From a virus, in IMG/VR virus record IMGVR_UViG_3300043409_000446, positions 1 to 37,686 of that record: a stretch of 37,686 bases of DNA. One strand, written 5' to 3'. Under the pieces are notes generated by a model that ran no database searches, had not been told where the DNA came from, and worked only from the letters and a program-made list of their open reading frames with translations. The position numbers were made by a program, and so were the translations under genes. Positions 37,385 through 37,686 of the stretch are shown one piece after another. Every line of letters starts with the position of its first letter. Positions within the stretch are counted from its first letter, which is position 1.

Positions 37385-37686
37385 GATTGCGCCTCAATCA
37401 TGCGTGTGAGAAGGTCCACCACACTGGCGTCTAGGGCGGCGGCGTCGGCGGCGTAGGCGGCGTCGGCGGCGGCGGCGTAGGCGGCGGCGTAGGCGGCGGC
37501 GTCGGCGGCGTCGGCGGCGTCGGCGGCGTAGGCGTCGGCGGCGTCGGCGGCGTCGGCGGCGTCGGCGGCGCGGGCGGCGGTGGCTTCGGCGGCGCGGATG
37601 GCGGTTGCTTTATCGGTTATAGGCGCTAACGCTTCCAGCTTTGCGGCTTCCTCACCCAGGCCCGCCGCGCGTAGCGTTATTGGGGC
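37381..37686 (-). CDS. Ala-rich AAD/AAY-repeat protein, C-terminal part (enters from right edge)
   Basis: The frame is open from the right edge and corresponds to codon 108 onward of the gene that starts at 551. It encodes APITLRAAGLGEEAAKLEAL, then the Ala-Ala-Asp/Tyr repeat, and ends with a non-repetitive tail LDASVVDLLTRMIEAQS. The ending RMIEA is also what I remember for the family. Its stop TGA 37383-37381 overlaps the next start. The repeat order here differs from that at the left edge. Confidence 0.85.
   Translation of the reverse strand, partial: APITLRAAGLGEEAAKLEALAPITDKATAIRAAEATAARAADAADAADAADAYAADAADAADAAAYAAAYAAAADAAYAADAAALDASVVDLLTRMIEAQS
37437..37580. repeat. GCC/GAC/TAC codon triplet repeat tract (right copy)
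   Basis: Same kind of tandem codon repeat as at 1-125 but with a different succession of GTC and GTA units. Read on the minus strand it encodes the AAD/AAY block of the Ala-rich protein. Confidence 0.9.
37567..37686. repeat. Terminal direct repeat, right copy (120 bp)
   Basis: Identical to 111-230. Joining the two copies restores one continuous gene, which indicates a circular map. Confidence 0.9.

Overview
The window is almost certainly one complete genome, about 37.5 kb, of a GC-rich, tailed, P22-like (podovirus-type) bacteriophage of a Gram-negative host. The last 120 bases (37567-37686) repeat bases 111-230 exactly. An alanine-rich minus-strand gene runs off the left edge and is completed at the right edge, so the molecule is circular or terminally redundant and was opened inside that gene. 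The Gram-negative host is inferred from an Rz/Rz1-type spanin pair with a lipobox. I see no integrase, excisionase or CI-like repressor, so a lytic lifestyle is the simplest reading.

Layout. (1) 1-1375, minus strand: start of the Ala-rich gene, a 27-residue membrane peptide, and a short DNA-clamp-like protein. This is the upstream end of a leftward operon that continues across the junction into 35.3-37.7 kb. (2) 1376-2357: a control region without large genes. It holds phased 10-bp repeats, ATGGTCAC/GTGACCAT octamers around an AT-rich tract and a palindrome, GGCGC hairpins, a G7-A-G7 tract, one 39-residue micro-gene and a degenerate tRNA-like element. It is the best candidate for a replication origin or master control region. 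(3) 2358-18230, plus strand: packaging and virion genes in P22-like order: small terminase-like, large terminase, portal, scaffold, coat, gp4-like adaptor, beta-helix tail fibre/tailspike, gp10-like stabilisation protein, fibre proteins, and a cupin+SET protein. (4) 18232-22495: three probable internal/ejection proteins. (5) 22498-23678: lysis cassette with a membrane protein, M15 endopeptidase, a 25-residue lipoprotein, holin-like protein, i-spanin and an out-of-frame o-spanin, then one conserved hypothetical gene to 24225. (6) 27042 to 24246, minus strand: VRR-NUC nuclease, C5 cytosine methyltransferase with a long ORF nested in another frame, SNF2-type helicase and a small protein. (7) 27118-35258, plus strand: replication genes, namely a DUF2800-like Cas4-type nuclease, a putative SSB, family A DNA polymerase, a DPPY methyltransferase and a primase-helicase, with two related HNH endonuclease genes placed directly behind replication genes. 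(8) 35359-37686, minus strand: small early genes including a DnaA-domain-IV-like protein.

The phage brings its own polymerase, primase-helicase, putative SSB, clamp-like protein and DnaA-like DNA binder. Two methyltransferases may protect or mark its DNA. Genes are tightly packed, with many ATGA, GTGA, TGATG and TAATG stop-start overlaps that imply translational coupling. The observations most worth a second look are the origin-like repeat region, the dual-frame methyltransferase locus, the hypervariable AAD/AAY repeat gene at the junction, the tRNA-like element with an 11-base anticodon loop, and several micro-genes. Family names come from recognising the sequences by eye; no database search was run.
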